From Peribacillus frigoritolerans (GTDB lineage Bacteria > Bacillota > Bacilli > Bacillales > DSM-1321): 64,000 nucleotides of DNA. The notes under the pieces were generated by a model, which saw nothing but the letters and a program-made list of their open reading frames with translations, was not told the origin of the DNA and searched no databases. The DNA is taken from assembly GCF_030676415.1 (NCBI RefSeq), contig NZ_JAUUTW010000014.1, positions 62,001 through 126,000 on the forward strand. The letters run 5' to 3'. Each line of letters begins with the position of its first letter. The first letter of the stretch is position 1. The position numbers and the translations under genes are program-made. Positions 26,555 through 35,920 of this stretch are shown here, piece after piece.

Positions 26555-26944
26555 TAAAACAACCCCCTCTACTTCACTCTAATTATTATTACAAAAACAT
26601 ATATAGCTATAATTTTTTCCCGTTTCAATGGGGAGATAAACAAATGAAGCCCATAAAAAAAAGGAAATTCCAAGTGAATCTCCAATACAATAATTATATT
26701 ATATCCTAACTCACAAATTTTTTCATTCATTAATTGATATTTCAGTATCATTTCCTTTAGATAATAATCTTTATCCTCTATTCATTTAACATTCACTGCA
26801 ACGTAAATTACATTCATATTCCAAACACACCTTGGATATAGCACAAAAAAGCCTCACACGTCCTGATCCCAGGTTAACGTGCGAGGCTTTTTTGCATTTC
26901 TCTGCTCTATCTTATATTCTGGTTTTCTGTAGGCCTCAATGTTG
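26555..26944. terminator. 390-base gap with a bidirectional terminator at 26845-26893
   Basis: The hairpin 26851-26887 pairs GCCTCACACGT with ACGTGCGAGGC (one mismatch) and is flanked by AAAAAA and TTTTTTG, so it can act on both strands. It ends the acyl-CoA synthetase transcript on the minus strand. The remaining AT-rich sequence should hold the symporter promoter; no convincing gene is seen. Confidence 0.8.
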
Positions 26945-28519
26945 CTAGATGGTTAGAATACCTTGTGCAAACATCTTTCTTAATTCTTTCTTATCTATTT
27001 TTCCAATCGGCGTTAATGGGAACTTATCAAGAAAATAGGCTACTTTAGGAACCATATACTTAGAGGTTCTTTGTTTGCAGAAATCAATTAATTCCTCGCT
27101 AGTACAATTCAATCCTTCTCGCAGTGTTACCACGACACATACCACTTCTCCCCAATCTGGATGGGAAACGCCTATGCAAGCACTTAATGCAACAGAAGGG
27201 TGCTGGTTCACCACTCGTTCCACTTCTGAAGAATATACGTTCATCCCGCCTGTAATGATCATATCTTTCTTCCTATCTACAATATATAGGTAACCGCTTT
27301 CATCCCATTTACCAATATCCCCCGTGTAGAACCAGCCATCACGGATGAATTCTTGGGTAAGATCAGGTCTTTTATAATAGCCTACCATCATGGCTGGTGA
27401 TTTTACGATAATTTCTCCAAGCTCGGTTGGTTTTACATCATTTCCATCTTCATCAATCAGTCGAACTTCGGTAAGAATGCACGGTTTCCCACAGCTTTTC
27501 AAAATTTCCGAATTGTTATGATAAGCCCATACATGAGCGCTCTTTGATAGTCTGGTAATGACAATATTGCATTCTGTCATGCCGTATTGCTGGCGCATAA
27601 TTGGCCCGAATACTTCAAAAGCTTCTTTAAGGCGCTTTTGTGAAATTGGTGACGCGCCGTAGAAGATATTGCGCATGGAGCTCATATCATATTCCATCTT
27701 CTTTGTCTGATCAAGGAGCCTGTATAACATGGTCGGTACCATGAATGTCGTCGTGATTTCATGTTCCTTTATCGCCTGTATGAATGCTGCAGCGTCGAAT
27801 GAGCCCATCACATAGACATGGACGCCCGAAACAAGAGATCTCCAAAGTAATGAACCGGCTGAATGCACAATAGGCGTACTTAGCAATACCCGGTCACGGT
27901 CATCCAGTGGGTCTTCGATAGCTGCAGAAAGTATGGCTGCGCCGAGTCCTTTCTGCGAATGCATGACGCCCTTGGGTGTACCCGTTGTCCCGCCTGTATA
28001 TGACAGAAGGGCAATGTCTTCCTCTTTAGCTAATGGCAAGTCTAGATTATTTATTTCGCCGGGCCATTGAAATAGTTCAAACTCCTCCGGATAATTAATA
28101 TGAAAGCCTGGGAGCCCAATGACATGGACATCTTCCTTCTTCATTTCTTCCAAATACTCAAAGAAAGTGTCAAAGTGTGTCTGTGTAGCTATTATGACCA
28201 CTTCTGGTTTTGCTTCCTTTAAAATGAATTGTATTTCTCGTTTCCCCAGTTTTTCACTTAATGGCACTAAGGTGGCTCCACATTGCTGGATGGCCAAACC
28301 AAACATCACACTTTCTAAACTGTTTGGAATGATGGTACCTATGCGGACACCCCTTCCTGCACCTAAACGAAGTAGATAAGAAGTGATAAGTTCTGTTTTC
28401 TTCCATAACTCGTCGTAGGTTATCGTTTCTCCTGCTGGCAACAAGGTAATAGCCGGCAGTTCGCCGAATCGTTTCATTCCTTTATTCAACAGTGACTGAA
28501 ATGTCATCTTGTGCAGCAT
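26945..28519 (-). CDS. Acyl-CoA synthetase (AMP-forming, class I adenylate-forming)
   Basis: The 524-residue enzyme activates a carboxylic acid to its CoA thioester. Motifs in order: the phosphate loop SYTGGTTGTPKGVMHSQ (about residue 170), QYGMTECN, GWFYTGDIGKWDESGYLYIVDRKKDMI (split here as two family motifs A7 and A8), and the catalytic lysine in TPIGKIDKKEL at the C-terminus. The ATG at 28519 has a GGGAGG site. It lies 26 bases after an acyl-CoA dehydrogenase-like gene on the same strand, so both form an operon. The acid is unknown; medium- or long-chain fatty acid or an aromatic acid are possible. Confidence 0.9.
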   Translation of the reverse strand: MLHKMTFQSLLNKGMKRFGELPAITLLPAGETITYDELWKKTELITSYLLRLGAGRGVRIGTIIPNSLESVMFGLAIQQCGATLVPLSEKLGKREIQFILKEAKPEVVIIATQTHFDTFFEYLEEMKKEDVHVIGLPGFHINYPEEFELFQWPGEINNLDLPLAKEEDIALLSYTGGTTGTPKGVMHSQKGLGAAILSAAIEDPLDDRDRVLLSTPIVHSAGSLLWRSLVSGVHVYVMGSFDAAAFIQAIKEHEITTTFMVPTMLYRLLDQTKKMEYDMSSMRNIFYGASPISQKRLKEAFEVFGPIMRQQYGMTECNIVITRLSKSAHVWAYHNNSEILKSCGKPCILTEVRLIDEDGNDVKPTELGEIIVKSPAMMVGYYKRPDLTQEFIRDGWFYTGDIGKWDESGYLYIVDRKKDMIITGGMNVYSSEVERVVNQHPSVALSACIGVSHPDWGEVVCVVVTLREGLNCTSEELIDFCKQRTSKYMVPKVAYFLDKFPLTPIGKIDKKELRKMFAQGILTI

Positions 28520-28545
28520 GTATATTTCCTCCCTTGAAAAAGGTT

Positions 28546-29718
28546 TTACCCTTTTAATAATGCTTTGGCAATTGTATTTTTTTGTATTTCTGATGTACCG
28601 CTTAGAATCCGATACATCCGTGCACTCCTGTACATTTTTTCTACTGGATGCCCTTTTACCAAGCCTTTGGAGCCAAATATTTGGATTGCTTTATCAGCCA
28701 CACGGCTATTTACTTCTGAAGCAAACAGCTTAGCCATGGACGTGCCGGCTCGATCCTCTTTTCCTTGATCAATTTTTTCAACCACATCGTAGACCATGCA
28801 CTTTGCTGCATAGATTTCCGTTGCCATTTCTGCGAGCATATGCTGAATGGCCTGGAAATCACCGATGGGCCGGCCGTGTTGGACTCGCGTTTTAGCATGT
28901 TCAATAGATAAATCGAGAAGGTGTTGAGCCATTCCGATAAAGCCGGCTGCATGGGAAGCGCGATTTGTGTTTATTCTTTTCAATCCGAGCAGCAACCCTT
29001 TTCCTGGTTCTCCGATTATATTGACGGCAGGCACTCGACATTGATTGAAATTCAATTCAGCATGGATGCGTTCTCCTGATAGCGGAACTTGAATGTCTCC
29101 TAGTTCAAACCCCGGATGTTGGGGTGTTTTTTTATCAACTAGGAAAGCAGTGATTCTTTCTTTTTCTCCATTCTGAGATTCTTTCGCTATGACAATGGCG
29201 AAATCAGCATAGGGGGCAGCACTGATAAAATGTTTTTTTCCATTTAATATATAATCATTTCCATCTTTAACGGCTGTTGTTTCGATAGCAAAGGCATCCG
29301 ATCCCGCATTTGGTTCTGTAAGGGCAAAGCAGCAGCTCGCTTCTCCCGTCACAACGGGCATCACATATTTTTCTATTTGCTCCGGTGTAAAACTTTCCAA
29401 CATCTGACCTATTCTTAGCGGCCCGCCAATCTCGCCAATAACCTGCCCCCATAAAACCGCTCCGGAACGGGCCAATTCTTCCTTGAACATACATAATCCT
29501 TTTAAGCTAACATCTTGTCCACCATATTTTTCAGGGAGGTTAATTCCGTAAAAGCCCAATTCCCTGGATCGTTTCCTTGCCCATTTTATGGCTTCCATCG
29601 GGATATCCTCTTCAGCGTTCAATCCTTGCTCCTGTTCATATGGAAGCAATTCATTTTGGATGAAATCCTGCAACTTTGCTTGAAGTACCTCTAACTTCTC
29701 TTCCTGCGTCGTTACCAT
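28546..29718 (-). CDS. Acyl-CoA dehydrogenase family protein
   Basis: The 390-residue flavoprotein has the family segments CFALTEPNAGSDA, LNGKKHFIS, and the C-terminal FAD-binding KAIQIFGSKGL and ILSGTSEIQKN. At the position of the MCAD catalytic glutamate (normally Y-E-G-T) this protein has Ser before GT. At the alternative position used by isovaleryl-CoA dehydrogenase (L-E-R) it has Asn in NTNRASHAAG. So the usual base is missing in both places by my alignment, and activity as a dehydrogenase is not certain. It precedes the acyl-CoA synthetase. It could work on an unusual acyl-CoA or as a reductase, like CaiA. Confidence 0.88.
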   Translation of the reverse strand: MVTTQEEKLEVLQAKLQDFIQNELLPYEQEQGLNAEEDIPMEAIKWARKRSRELGFYGINLPEKYGGQDVSLKGLCMFKEELARSGAVLWGQVIGEIGGPLRIGQMLESFTPEQIEKYVMPVVTGEASCCFALTEPNAGSDAFAIETTAVKDGNDYILNGKKHFISAAPYADFAIVIAKESQNGEKERITAFLVDKKTPQHPGFELGDIQVPLSGERIHAELNFNQCRVPAVNIIGEPGKGLLLGLKRINTNRASHAAGFIGMAQHLLDLSIEHAKTRVQHGRPIGDFQAIQHMLAEMATEIYAAKCMVYDVVEKIDQGKEDRAGTSMAKLFASEVNSRVADKAIQIFGSKGLVKGHPVEKMYRSARMYRILSGTSEIQKNTIAKALLKG

Positions 29719-29851
29719 ATGTTTCCCCTTTCGATTTTTATTTTCGTTGAACTTTTTAAATATTTGAAATGTTATAATATTAATTTTAAATGTAAATAAT
29801 ATTTAAGTAAAATAAGGATTTATGATATAAATATAAAAAATATTTATGTAA

Positions 29852-29897
29852 ATAAAAAAATATTAGTTCCCTATCATCATAGGAAACTAATATTTAA
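29852..29897 (-). terminator. Intrinsic terminator overlapping the end of the LysR gene
   Basis: On the minus strand AATATTAGTTTCCTAT pairs with its near complement around GATG and is followed by a T-run. The left arm includes the last codons and the TAG stop of the LysR gene, so coding sequence and terminator overlap. Confidence 0.8.
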
Positions 29898-30792
29898 GAG
29901 TAGTATAGAAATCGAGACATTTAATAAACTCCCTGGCAGCTTTTGAAAAATACTGCTTCTTAGAGCGAACGTAACCGAATTCCATTGTACTATTTTCCAG
30001 CTCCACCAAAGGAATGGCCACAAGTTCCCCGCTTAGGAAATAGGGGTCGCTGTTAACTCCAATATCATAAGAAAAGGCAATCGCTAATCCCTCAGCGACG
30101 GTTTTTTTGATGATTTCTGTATTATTTGTGAAAAACAAAATATTCATCTCACCGTAATGATCAAAAAAACCTTTAATGAACGACTTCATTCTTGGTCCAT
30201 TATAAATGACCAAATTTTGGTCCATTAGCTCTTTTGGGGTTATGCTTTTACGGTTCACTAAAGGGGAGTTCTTACTGACCATCACAATCACTTTAGCTTC
30301 CATCAAGGGTTGGAATTCCAACTCAATTTCTTTTGGTTTAACCTTTGGGATATTCAATAGCCCGATGTCTATCTTACCATTCAGTACTTCTTCGGTTATC
30401 TCCTGTCCCCCTTTTTCTTCAATGACAATTTTCACCTCGGGATACTTCTTCTTAAATAAGGCCAAGGATTTAGGCAAAACCGTTAGAAATAAACCTTGTG
30501 TTGATGATAGGCGTAACTCTTTTTCCATCGTATCTGAATGTATTTGCGCGCTGTCTCTTATTTCTTCCAATTTGCTTAATACTTCAAGAGCTTTCTGGAT
30601 GATTTCCTTTCCGTCTTCTGTAGGTATGGTTCCTAACCTTGACCGCTTGAAGATTTTTATGCCTAATTCCTTCTCCAAACTCGTAATGGCCATACTGATT
30701 CCAGATTGGGAGATATGGAGGCTTTCTGAAGCCGTGGAAATCGAGTTAACCTCGGCTACCTTGATGATATATTCCAATTGTTCAATATTCAT
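29887..30792 (-). CDS. LysR-family transcriptional regulator
   Basis: The 301-residue protein has the N-terminal LysR helix-turn-helix (MNIEQLEYIIKVAEVNSIS, then ASESLHISQSGISMAI) and a C-terminal periplasmic-binding-like effector domain. It starts about 117 bases downstream of the MFS carrier gene on the same strand and ends in a terminator. It probably controls the MFS gene or the divergent/adjacent catabolic genes; the effector is unknown. In Pseudomonas the alkylsulfatase gene sdsA is controlled by a LysR protein (SdsB), and an SdsA-type gene lies two genes upstream here, so a similar link is possible. Confidence 0.9.
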   Translation of the reverse strand: MNIEQLEYIIKVAEVNSISTASESLHISQSGISMAITSLEKELGIKIFKRSRLGTIPTEDGKEIIQKALEVLSKLEEIRDSAQIHSDTMEKELRLSSTQGLFLTVLPKSLALFKKKYPEVKIVIEEKGGQEITEEVLNGKIDIGLLNIPKVKPKEIELEFQPLMEAKVIVMVSKNSPLVNRKSITPKELMDQNLVIYNGPRMKSFIKGFFDHYGEMNILFFTNNTEIIKKTVAEGLAIAFSYDIGVNSDPYFLSGELVAIPLVELENSTMEFGYVRSKKQYFSKAAREFIKCLDFYTTLKY

Positions 30793-30909
30793 AATTCATT
30801 CTCCTTCTAGCCAATTACTACTATCATACCTCGAACAGAAAGCCCTTTCAATTTTAGAGAAGTGGATTCAGGACACTTCCAACTGTCGCCTCCAAAGCAG
30901 AATGACAGT

Positions 30910-32148
30910 TTATACAATTGTAGTTGTTTTTTCGTATTCTTTAGCGGGTTGTGCCCGATTATTTTTAATAGATACGGCAACAACCGTTCCCAATAACGCT
31001 ATTATCACCAAAAACAGGAAAGCGGCATTATAGGAGTCATTAAACAAACTGATAATCAAACCGAGGGATAAAGGAGAAACCGCACCTGCAATTTGACCGG
31101 CAAAAGTTACGAGTCCGGAGGCAGAGCCCGTTAGTTCCTTTGGTGAGTATTTTATGATGATCGTATAAAGAACCGTTCCAAAGAAAGACAGTGCTACGGA
31201 GTTGAGAGTGAGATAAGTGATGATAAATGCTATAGACGTGGCGTTAGACATTAGAAAGAGAAAAATTGCCGATAATAAAGCGCCTGCAGCGGCAAGATAC
31301 TTCTCCCGGTTAACCATATGCTTATCCAGAAGCCACCCGCTTACATTAAACATCAAGAAACCAAAAATATAAGGGATTGCCAATAAACCTCCGGCGGCTA
31401 TTAAATCCACCCCCTTTTCTTTAACCAAATAGATAGGCATCCAAGTGATCAGACCATAGTTGATAATATTTGATATAAACTTGAATGTTATGAGTTTCCA
31501 AATATTTTCGATTTTAAATAACAGTTTCAGAGCAACCTTTTTTTGTTTCGGTTTGTCTTTTTTAACCTCTTGATTTCCTTGAGGCTTTAGAATGAACCAA
31601 ATTCCGAAAGAAGCTAATATCCCTAGAATTCCGGCAATGGTAAACATGCCCCGCCAACCGAATGCCACCACCATGGTAGCGGCAAGTGCAGTACCTAATA
31701 TCCCGCCAATATTTTGGGCAGACAGGAAAAATGAATTTGCCCGGCCCCGTTCTTCTTCCGGGAAGTTATCTCTTATAGTGGACATACTGGCAGGATAGAA
31801 AGGCCCTTCACCTAACCCGAACAGAAAACGGATGAATAATAAAGACATAAATGACCAAGCAAACCCAGTCATTACAGTGAACAAGGACCAACTAAACAAA
31901 GAAACAGTAACCATGACTCTGGCGCCATACTTATCGGTCATCCATCCGCCAAGCGGTTGCATGAGTGAGTAGCTAACAAAAAATATACTAATTAAAATAC
32001 CTGTCTGGGACGTATTGAGATGAAACTCATCTGCAATAGGAATAATCCCGACATTTATGGCAACGCGATCAAAAAAACTTAAAATCATTCCAACAAATAA
32101 AAGGCCGCTAATCATTATTTTTCGTTTCTTACTTGCATATAACTGCAT
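30910..32148 (-). CDS. MFS carrier, anion:cation symporter (ACS) family
   Basis: The 412-residue protein has 12 predicted helices in two halves. The DKYGARVMV loop between helices 2 and 3 and the LFGLGEGPFYPASMSTIRDNFPEEERGRANS stretch (in two parts) are typical of ACS carriers for organic anions such as hexuronates, glucarate, phthalate or 4-hydroxyphenylacetate. The central cytoplasmic loop is basic (KKDKPKQKK). It lies upstream of the LysR gene and downstream of the alkylsulfatase. Substrate cannot be fixed; an alkyl sulfate or organic acid is possible. Confidence 0.88.
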   Translation of the reverse strand: MQLYASKKRKIMISGLLFVGMILSFFDRVAINVGIIPIADEFHLNTSQTGILISIFFVSYSLMQPLGGWMTDKYGARVMVTVSLFSWSLFTVMTGFAWSFMSLLFIRFLFGLGEGPFYPASMSTIRDNFPEEERGRANSFFLSAQNIGGILGTALAATMVVAFGWRGMFTIAGILGILASFGIWFILKPQGNQEVKKDKPKQKKVALKLLFKIENIWKLITFKFISNIINYGLITWMPIYLVKEKGVDLIAAGGLLAIPYIFGFLMFNVSGWLLDKHMVNREKYLAAAGALLSAIFLFLMSNATSIAFIITYLTLNSVALSFFGTVLYTIIIKYSPKELTGSASGLVTFAGQIAGAVSPLSLGLIISLFNDSYNAAFLFLVIIALLGTVVAVSIKNNRAQPAKEYEKTTTIV

Positions 32149-32339
32149 TCCCCATCACTCCATTTTTTTATATTTTCACAAAACCTCAGCCGCATAGGAA
32201 GCGCTTACAATTCCTTTCGAATTACAAAACTTGAAATTTCTTTTTACGGTTATTGACTTTTGTTCTGTAACTATTAGGAGCGTTTTATAAAAAATTAAAA
32301 ACGAAACAGGATACCTACAGGATTAATTAATACATTCAA

Positions 32340-32370
32340 ACCCACGAGACTACTAAGTAGACTCGTGGGT
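32340..32370 (-). terminator. Strong hairpin after the alkylsulfatase gene
   Basis: ACCCACGAG with complement CTCGTGGGT forms a stem over an inner pairing, 43 bases after the alkylsulfatase stop. The T-run on the minus strand is short (GTTTG), so it is a weak terminator or 3' stabiliser. The rest of the 264-base gap shows no gene. Confidence 0.6.
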
Positions 32371-32412
32371 AACCGATCCATCCTGCTTACAGAATATAAA
32401 GTAGTTGATTTA

Positions 32413-34404
32413 TCACGGAGTAACGATATTAACCTTTGGTTGAAATTGATCCAGCAAAGACAGGAAATCTTCAAACTGTTTATTATCACCGGAAATGGAA
32501 ACTTTACCGGCCGCCTCCATTTTGGATAAACTTTCACGTCCTAGAGCAATCTGATAGAAAGTCATTCTATCTAATGTTAATGTTGCATCAGGGGTAGAGG
32601 CCATTTTACCTTTTTTGAAATTCAATACAGAATTATCCAGATCAATCATGTAATTGGTTTTCGAATCTGTAAATGTCATATTGAATGCCATATTTTTATT
32701 TTCCGCTTTTGTTCCGTTTAATTTAATGGACAAGAATTTCAGGAAATCATCCATTGGCATATTGAGCAGAGTATCTAGATTCATCATTCCGCCAGTTCCC
32801 TTCGAGTCTGCCACACCATTCCTTAACTCATCTGCGCCGGTAAGATAGAAATTACGCCACACAGAAGATTCAGCTGTGTATCCTAATTGCTCATAAGCTT
32901 TAGCTAGTAAATTTTTTGCTTCTGTATTTTTGGGGTTAGCCATGACTACATGCTTTAAGACTTGAGCCACCCAGCGATATTCCCCTTTTTTATAATCAAG
33001 TTTTGCCCGTTTAATGACCTTCTTTTCCCCACCCATATATTCTATATATTTAGCGCCGGATTCCTCTTGTGGTAATGGATCCAAGTCGGATGGATTACCG
33101 TTGAAATATCCTAAATAAAAGTTGTACACCGCTTTTACGTTGTGTTTCAATGTTCCGTAATACCCACGATTGGCCCAAACTTTATCCAACTTTTCAGGAA
33201 GCTTTAACTTTTCCGCGATTTCATCAGGTGTGAGACCTAAATTAGCTAATCGTATGGTTTGGTCATGAATATATTTGTACAAATCACGCTGACTTTCCAA
33301 CTGCTCCAGAACATGGTCTTTTCCCCATATGGGCCATGTATGAGCGGTAACCATAGCCACTATATCTTCATTTCCAAACAGATCGACTGTTTCATCAAGC
33401 GCTTTCACCCATTTTAAGGTATCTCTGGTTTTAGCTCCCCTTAATGTATAAATATTATGTAACGTGTGTCCGGTGTTTTCGGCTACCACTAAAGTTTTGT
33501 AATCATCGATATAATAATGCATCTCAGCTGGAGCTTCTGAATCTGGCGTCAATAAAAATTTAAATGTTATTCCGTCTATTTCCACCGTTTGAATATCATC
33601 CTTTACTTCCATTGTTGGAGGTAAATAGCTAAAAGTTCCGTTACTTAATCCCGGGCCAATACCAGAAGTAACAAATTCTCTTTCATTTGCGGGTAAAAGA
33701 TTTCCAAACATATAACCTGCACGGCGAGACATTATATTACCTAAAAGAATGTTTTCACTTAGCGCTTCATCGTTAAAACCTGCTGGGACAATAATCGGCA
33801 CTTTAACTGGATTTTCAGCGTATTGGGCAATGCCTTTTATACCACCAAAGTGATCCGCATGACTGTGACTAATAACAATTGCACTTACTGGTTTTTTGGG
33901 TCGATGTTCAAAATACAGCTCCATGGCTGCTTTGGCCGTTTCAATTGTAGAAAGTGTATCCAAAACTATTAATCCTGTTTTTCCTTCCACAATGGTAAGC
34001 ACTGATAAATCCTGGCCCCGAACTTGATAAACGCCATCGACCACTTTAAATAAGCCTGTTATATTTTGTAATTGAGCCTGTCTCCATAAGCTTGGGTTTA
34101 CAGTAAAACTTGCCGGCTGATCTTCTTTGATGAATGAATATCGATTACTATCCCATACTACGTCACCTTTTGAATTTTTAATTGGATTCATATTCAAAGG
34201 CGCAATGAATCCTTTATGTGCATTCTTGAAATCTTCCTTATCTGTAAAATTCAACTGTTCATAAAAAGCCTTATTTGCTGAAATTGTTGCATCTGTTGCC
34301 GGCATTGGCTCATCTGATGCAGCATTTGTAACAGAAGACCCTGCTAGCAAAACAAAAACAATGGGAACGGAAACAATTCCTTTAATAAAAGATACTTTGG
34401 ACAT
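32413..34404 (-). CDS. Secreted SdsA-type linear primary alkylsulfatase (metallo-beta-lactamase fold)
   Basis: The 663-residue protein has a signal peptide (cleavage likely after VTNAA, near residue 29). The zinc motif HSHADH is at residues 180-185 and later ligands follow in VVAENTGHTLHN and VTAHTWPIWG. After the catalytic domain come an alkylsulfatase dimerisation domain (about 390-530) and an SCP2-like C-terminal domain (about 550-660), the three-domain layout of Pseudomonas SdsA1. Such enzymes cleave SDS and other alkyl sulfates to alcohol and sulfate. It would act outside the cell. Nearby acyl-CoA genes could process the derived fatty acid (inference). Confidence 0.92.
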   Translation of the reverse strand: MSKVSFIKGIVSVPIVFVLLAGSSVTNAASDEPMPATDATISANKAFYEQLNFTDKEDFKNAHKGFIAPLNMNPIKNSKGDVVWDSNRYSFIKEDQPASFTVNPSLWRQAQLQNITGLFKVVDGVYQVRGQDLSVLTIVEGKTGLIVLDTLSTIETAKAAMELYFEHRPKKPVSAIVISHSHADHFGGIKGIAQYAENPVKVPIIVPAGFNDEALSENILLGNIMSRRAGYMFGNLLPANEREFVTSGIGPGLSNGTFSYLPPTMEVKDDIQTVEIDGITFKFLLTPDSEAPAEMHYYIDDYKTLVVAENTGHTLHNIYTLRGAKTRDTLKWVKALDETVDLFGNEDIVAMVTAHTWPIWGKDHVLEQLESQRDLYKYIHDQTIRLANLGLTPDEIAEKLKLPEKLDKVWANRGYYGTLKHNVKAVYNFYLGYFNGNPSDLDPLPQEESGAKYIEYMGGEKKVIKRAKLDYKKGEYRWVAQVLKHVVMANPKNTEAKNLLAKAYEQLGYTAESSVWRNFYLTGADELRNGVADSKGTGGMMNLDTLLNMPMDDFLKFLSIKLNGTKAENKNMAFNMTFTDSKTNYMIDLDNSVLNFKKGKMASTPDATLTLDRMTFYQIALGRESLSKMEAAGKVSISGDNKQFEDFLSLLDQFQPKVNIVTP

Positions 34405-34787
34405 TTCATACTCCTTTCTAAGTAGATATCATGTCTATATTTCGAATGTTGAAGCAGCAAACTTTCCCTCTTTTAAAAATTTTTAGAATAATATGAATTT
34501 ATTTTATAATTAATTTGACATTAAGTATATTTCCTATTTCTAATAGTAACTTCAATTTTATTTATATAAAAAACTGCTTGTTTCCATAATGATGATTCGT
34601 TTGTCAGGCTAACCTTCGGCTGAACAACCAAATACAAAATGCCCCTCCCGATTGGGAAGAGCTTTTATGAATAATCAATGCGGTATATTAAATTTGCTAT
34701 GACTTTTGCAAGATAAGGGGCCCGGGCCGCACCGTTAAACACGTAACTGAAAACGTTTTACTAGTAAACCAAGGTAGCTTTCATTCT
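34405..34787. other. 383-base gap, no gene seen
   Basis: The gap holds the alkylsulfatase promoter side (AT-rich, near 34430-34560), a short hairpin CCTCCC-GATT-GGGAAG near 34644-34660 followed by CTTTTATG, and an oddly GC-rich patch GGGGCCCGGGCCGC near 34717-34731. No convincing coding frame is present. Confidence 0.5.
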
Positions 34788-35666
34788 TTATTGAAGAAAA
34801 TTAACAAATTTAGACACCCCTATTTTATTAAAACGCTTGTTTTTCCTGACTAGCCATAAATTTCTTTTTATTTCTATTCTGGAAATACCCACTTCCCGCA
34901 AAAAACCTTGCTCCAATTCCCTGGCCACTGTCAACCTTGGCAAAATGCTGATTCCAAGTCCAGCTTCAACCGCACTTTTTATCGCTTGTGTACTGCCGAT
35001 CTCCATGTAGCTTTCTATTTTTTCTAAAACCCCATGCTCCCTTAGCATGTTTTCTACGATAAGCCGTGTTCCGGAAATGGATTCACGCCAAATCATCCTT
35101 TCATTTCCCAATTCCTCTAGCTGAATTTCTTTTCTGTCTTTCCATGGGTGGTCGGATGGACATACCAATATCAATTCGTCTTCGGCGAACTTGTCTACAA
35201 TAAAATCGGTGTTTTCCACAAGTCCTTCCACCAAGGCCAAATCAATGACATCGTTTGATAAATCTTCCAGCACCCGGGGGGTATTTTTTATCGTTAATGT
35301 CACTTTTATATCAGGCTGTTGTTTTTTAAATGTTCCAAGCAAGCTCGGCAGCAAATACTCACCGATAGTCAAGGATGCCCCGACTATGAGGTTTGCATTG
35401 TACTCGCCCGTTGATTGCTGAATCACTTCTTTTGAATGGTTGAAGTCATTTACAATGGCTTTTGCAAAAGGGTATAACAACTTTCCTGCTTCTGTAACTC
35501 TCAGCCTTCCTTCCTCACGGTCGAATAACAAAGTGTTATAATAATTTTCCAGTTGATGGATTTGTCTTGTTACAGCTGGTTGAGATAGGAAACTTAACCT
35601 CGCTGCCTGGCTTATACTTCCTTCATCCACCACTAAACAAAACATTTTTAGATTTTCCAATTTCAA
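34788..35666 (-). CDS. LysR-family regulator divergent from chromate transporter genes
   Basis: The 292-residue protein has a LysR helix-turn-helix (MKLENLKMFCLVVDEGSIS, AARLSFLSQPAVTRQI) and the usual effector domain (VGASLTIGEYLLPSLLGTF), resembling the CysL/YwfK branch. The start is taken as the TTG at 35666, which has a TGGAGG site 8 bases upstream; the ATG at 35681 overlaps that site. It is divergent from the two chrA-type genes, with a symmetric site between them. Control of the transporter genes is the obvious inference. Confidence 0.9.
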   Translation of the reverse strand: MKLENLKMFCLVVDEGSISQAARLSFLSQPAVTRQIHQLENYYNTLLFDREEGRLRVTEAGKLLYPFAKAIVNDFNHSKEVIQQSTGEYNANLIVGASLTIGEYLLPSLLGTFKKQQPDIKVTLTIKNTPRVLEDLSNDVIDLALVEGLVENTDFIVDKFAEDELILVCPSDHPWKDRKEIQLEELGNERMIWRESISGTRLIVENMLREHGVLEKIESYMEIGSTQAIKSAVEAGLGISILPRLTVARELEQGFLREVGISRIEIKRNLWLVRKNKRFNKIGVSKFVNFLQ

Positions 35667-35813
35667 GAAAACGACCTCCATGTTTTTAGATAGTTTAGTA
35701 AAATGATAGCATCATATAGGTAAATGGTGAAATGAAAAAAGAGTGCTACATCCCTGAATAAGTGAGGCTATTCAATTATTGGCGACATTCTTTATAAAAC
35801 GGATAAAGCTTCT

Positions 35814-35836
35814 GGGTATAACGTTTTGTTATACCC
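35814..35836. promoter_or_regulatory. Perfect LysR-type operator between LysR and chrA genes
   Basis: GGGTATAAC, five bases, then GTTATACCC makes a perfect 9-base inverted repeat. It contains the T-N11-A core of LysR-type boxes (T at 35819, A at 35831). It is about 85 bases before the first chrA start and 148 before the LysR start. Confidence 0.7.
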
Positions 35837-35920
35837 GATGATTTTGTTGCAATTTACCCATTCCTTTTTCTTTGATATGTTAATAATAAGATTTAAACTT
35901 AGCGGCAAAGGAAGTGACTG

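Noticed and set aside
26569..26751. 60-codon minus-strand frame in the symporter upstream gap
   Set aside because: AT-rich composition, no ribosome site, lies in the expected promoter region.
34640..34740. Hairpin and GC-rich patch GGGGCCCGGGCCGC in the alkylsulfatase-LysR gap
   Set aside because: Too short and isolated to call a terminator, operator or mobile-element end.
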